Source of the DNA: Diploptera punctata
Taxonomy: Eukaryota > Arthropoda > Insecta > Blattodea > Blaberidae
DNA: 64,000 nucleotides
Assembly: GCA_030220185.1 (NCBI GenBank)
Contig: JASPKZ010004201.1
Span: forward strand, 1,129,001-1,193,000
Reading direction: 5' to 3'
Both the position numbers and the translations under genes were made by a program. The notes under the pieces were generated by a model. The model ran no database searches and was not told the DNA's origin. It saw only the letters and a list, made by a program, of their open reading frames with translations. Shown one piece after another: positions 62,472-64,000 of this stretch (the first letter of the stretch is position 1; each line of letters opens with the position of its first letter).

Positions 62472-62752
62472 TCAAAATGCAGGTCTAGCTAACACAGTAG
62501 TAAAAGGAACATCCCCATCAAATTTTGCTGTAAATCTGTCATTAACATATTTTCTGCTAAACTTATATGGATTGTGTTGTGGAAATCTGTCTCTTTGGTA
62601 GTACTCAGAGCCTATCTCTGGTACATGGAAATGCTTATATTCTTTTGTATTCAGTCTGGCTCCCTGATGGTGACCCAAAAGTTTCACTATCTCAAGTTCC
62701 TTCACAATCTGAACGAAGCTCAAAACGCAGAACCACAAGTAGTACAAAAACA
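62472..62752 (-). CDS. unrecognised host gene, C-terminal exon
   Basis: Acceptor TTTTCCTTTGCAG, then an open frame of 93 codons to TGA at 62474-62472. It encodes a hydrophobic stretch (LYYLWFCVLSFVQIV), which looks like a membrane segment, then a polar tail: HHQGARLNTKEYKHFHVPEI, YQRDRFPQHNPYKFSRKYVN and DGDVPFTTVLARPAF. The sequence is not repeat-like and codon use looks real, so I think it is the last exon of a small membrane protein whose earlier exons lie to the right of the window. I do not recognise the family. Confidence 0.55.
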
Positions 62753-63689
62753 CTGCAAAGGAAAATAAACCTGGTATTAATAATAAATACAGAGGAAATA
62801 TTATATTTTAAGAAATATTTACATATTGTAAAAGAATTATACCACACAGTTTTCAACTGCCAACAGAGTAGCCATAAGCAGTATGTGATAAGGAACATAT
62901 AATTTGCAAAGTATGCCTGAGATAATAATGTAAGTAAAGTTTGATGATAGTAAATTAAATGGAAGTTCATAACCATTTAATTTGTATTAGATTAATTTCA
63001 AAACTAATTATAATATATCTACAGTGTGTACATTGTAAAAGTAAAAAGTCAACAGTGAATGAAAAAAGCTGAGTTCACAAGATGCTGTTTTTTAAGGGTG
63101 TTGGATTTTCTAGAATACAAAATTTGAACACAGAATATAATATTATAATAAAATCACTTCCTGATGAATTGGATGCTAGATTAAAAACAACTTCAGCAAT
63201 CTCTTCTATCCTGTCATCAACACCCCTGAGTCTTTGCTATTTTTCTCAATAAAACGTTTTACACAATTTTTACTGTGATAAATAGATGGGCTAAGAAGTA
63301 GAGATTTTATTTAGTTAATTCATATTAAAACAGATTTTTTTTTAGTTCCATATTAAAATATATGTTGAAATATGGAGAGGCATGAAATATGAATAATGAC
63401 ATTTCAAGGCAAGTTATGTAGGGTATCTAACAGTATATTTCTAAAAATAGCATATACATGTAGTTTGGTGATAGAGAGAGGCAGGGTCACAGAGAATGCT
63501 AGACTTTTAAAAATACAGAGACTTAGGACTCTGGGTCTTTTCCACTCTGAAGTTTTGTCAGAAGGTAAGCCTGCACCATTTTTCTTAATAAGTTTTGTGC
63601 TTTAATAATGAGTTAAATAGTTCAATCTTCAAGAATTTATTAAAACTTTAAAATTATGTATTAGATCTAAGTTAATAGTGAGTGTAGAA
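62753..63689. other. no confident feature
   Basis: AT-rich, presumably intron of the gene ending at 62472. A plus-strand open stretch at 63396-63605 has no recognisable similarity. Confidence 0.4.
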
Positions 63690-63945
63690 CATATTTTAAT
63701 CGACTCACCTCATACATTTTCAAACTTCTTTGATACCGACGGTTTCAGACAATATCATGTCCTTCATCAGTCATGGCGTCCACTGATGGAATTTCATCAG
63801 TGGACGCCATGATTGATGAAGGACATGATATTGTCTGAAACCGTCGGTATCAAAGAAGTTTGAAAATGTATGAGGTGAGTCGATTAAAATATGTTCTCCA
63901 CTCACTATTAATGATATAACCTCATAATATTTACTTCCCGATATT
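63690..63945. repeat. PLE-derived hairpin, family E
   Basis: Arms of about 100 bp (CGACTCACCTCATACATTTT against AAAATGTATGAGGTGAGTCG) meet near 63786. The right end reads AACCTCATAATATTTACTTCCC, the common terminus. Confidence 0.8.
63731..63773 (-). ncRNA. hammerhead ribozyme candidate, family E
   Basis: Minus strand: stem I TGA/TCA, core CTGATGA, extra A (other families have T), stem II GGACA/TGTCT, GAAA, helix III ACC-GTC-GGT, cleavage base A. The plus-strand arm has TTGATGA, a single C3 change without the matching G8 change, so only this arm looks active. Confidence 0.72.
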
Positions 63946-64000
63946 AATTTAAATATAGATCTAAGTTATTTAAGAATAATGTCATACTTAAGGATAGGTC

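Noticed and set aside
63396..63605. Plus-strand open stretch ending near a GGTAAGCC donor-like site
   Set aside because: No similarity I recognise, no good acceptor found at its start, and the neighbouring exon is on the other strand.

Overview
The window is animal nuclear DNA: AT-rich, split by long introns, and dominated by retrotransposons, DNA transposons, tRNA-derived SINEs and fold-back repeats. Exon structure, canonical GT/AG splice sites and the style of the LINE relics point to an insect. A cockroach or termite (Blattodea, possibly a Periplaneta-like species) is my inference from the character of the LINE and SINE families, not proven by a search. I find no bacterial gene, operon or CRISPR array.

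Host genes. All recognisable host exons are on the minus strand. (1) The first five coding exons of the FACT histone chaperone subunit SPT16 lie at 23106 down to 3343 (217 codons, open at the 3' side, so the gene runs off the left edge). Introns reach 8.7 kb and are filled with mobile DNA. (2) A complete three-exon gene for a CUSTOS (C12orf43)-like nuclear protein lies at 41997 down to 28721 (249 aa). (3) An unrecognised C-terminal coding exon sits at 62752-62472.

Mobile DNA, left to right. 1-12 kb: Penelope-like element (PLE) relics and hairpins, an RNase H LINE relic, tRNA-derived repeats, and a Helitron-like copy carrying a 190-bp ribozyme insertion. 13-15 kb: a LINE relic split by a 1245-bp array of tRNA-tailed repeats with a perfect target duplication. 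16-22.8 kb: MITE cluster and a 1.3-kb fold-back inside SPT16 intron 2. 24-27 kb: LINE relic split by a SINE, then an inverted PLE pair. 29-34 kb: tRNA-tailed retroposons and a 3.2-kb inverted PLE dimer. 37.7-39.1 kb: a dead mariner-like element. 42-44 kb: dead LINE. 44.9-49.6 kb: an apparently intact two-ORF Jockey-type retrotransposon with a 13-bp target duplication. 53-62 kb: LINE, PLE, hAT-like, Helitron-like and R2-like relics. The right end closes with another hairpin.

Main discovery candidate. Scattered through the window are about 25 hammerhead-ribozyme-like motifs in at least nine sequence families. They are physically linked to GIY-YIG-encoding PLE relics and mostly sit in inverted-repeat hairpins. 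Core residues are kept, the one free core position (N7) takes all four bases, and the stem II sequences differ between families while still pairing. Helix III is a short palindrome, and a 5'-splice-site-like ATGAGGTRAG motif follows each ribozyme. Two families carry a paired C3U+G8A change that would keep the 3-8 base pair. PLE hammerheads are known in general; the hairpin form, the conserved extra base after the core, the paired core swap and the adjoining splice-donor-like motif are what deserve a closer look. A second candidate is a family of 5'-truncated retroposons whose constant 3' end is a tRNA-like domain; four insertions each carry an 11-14 bp target duplication.
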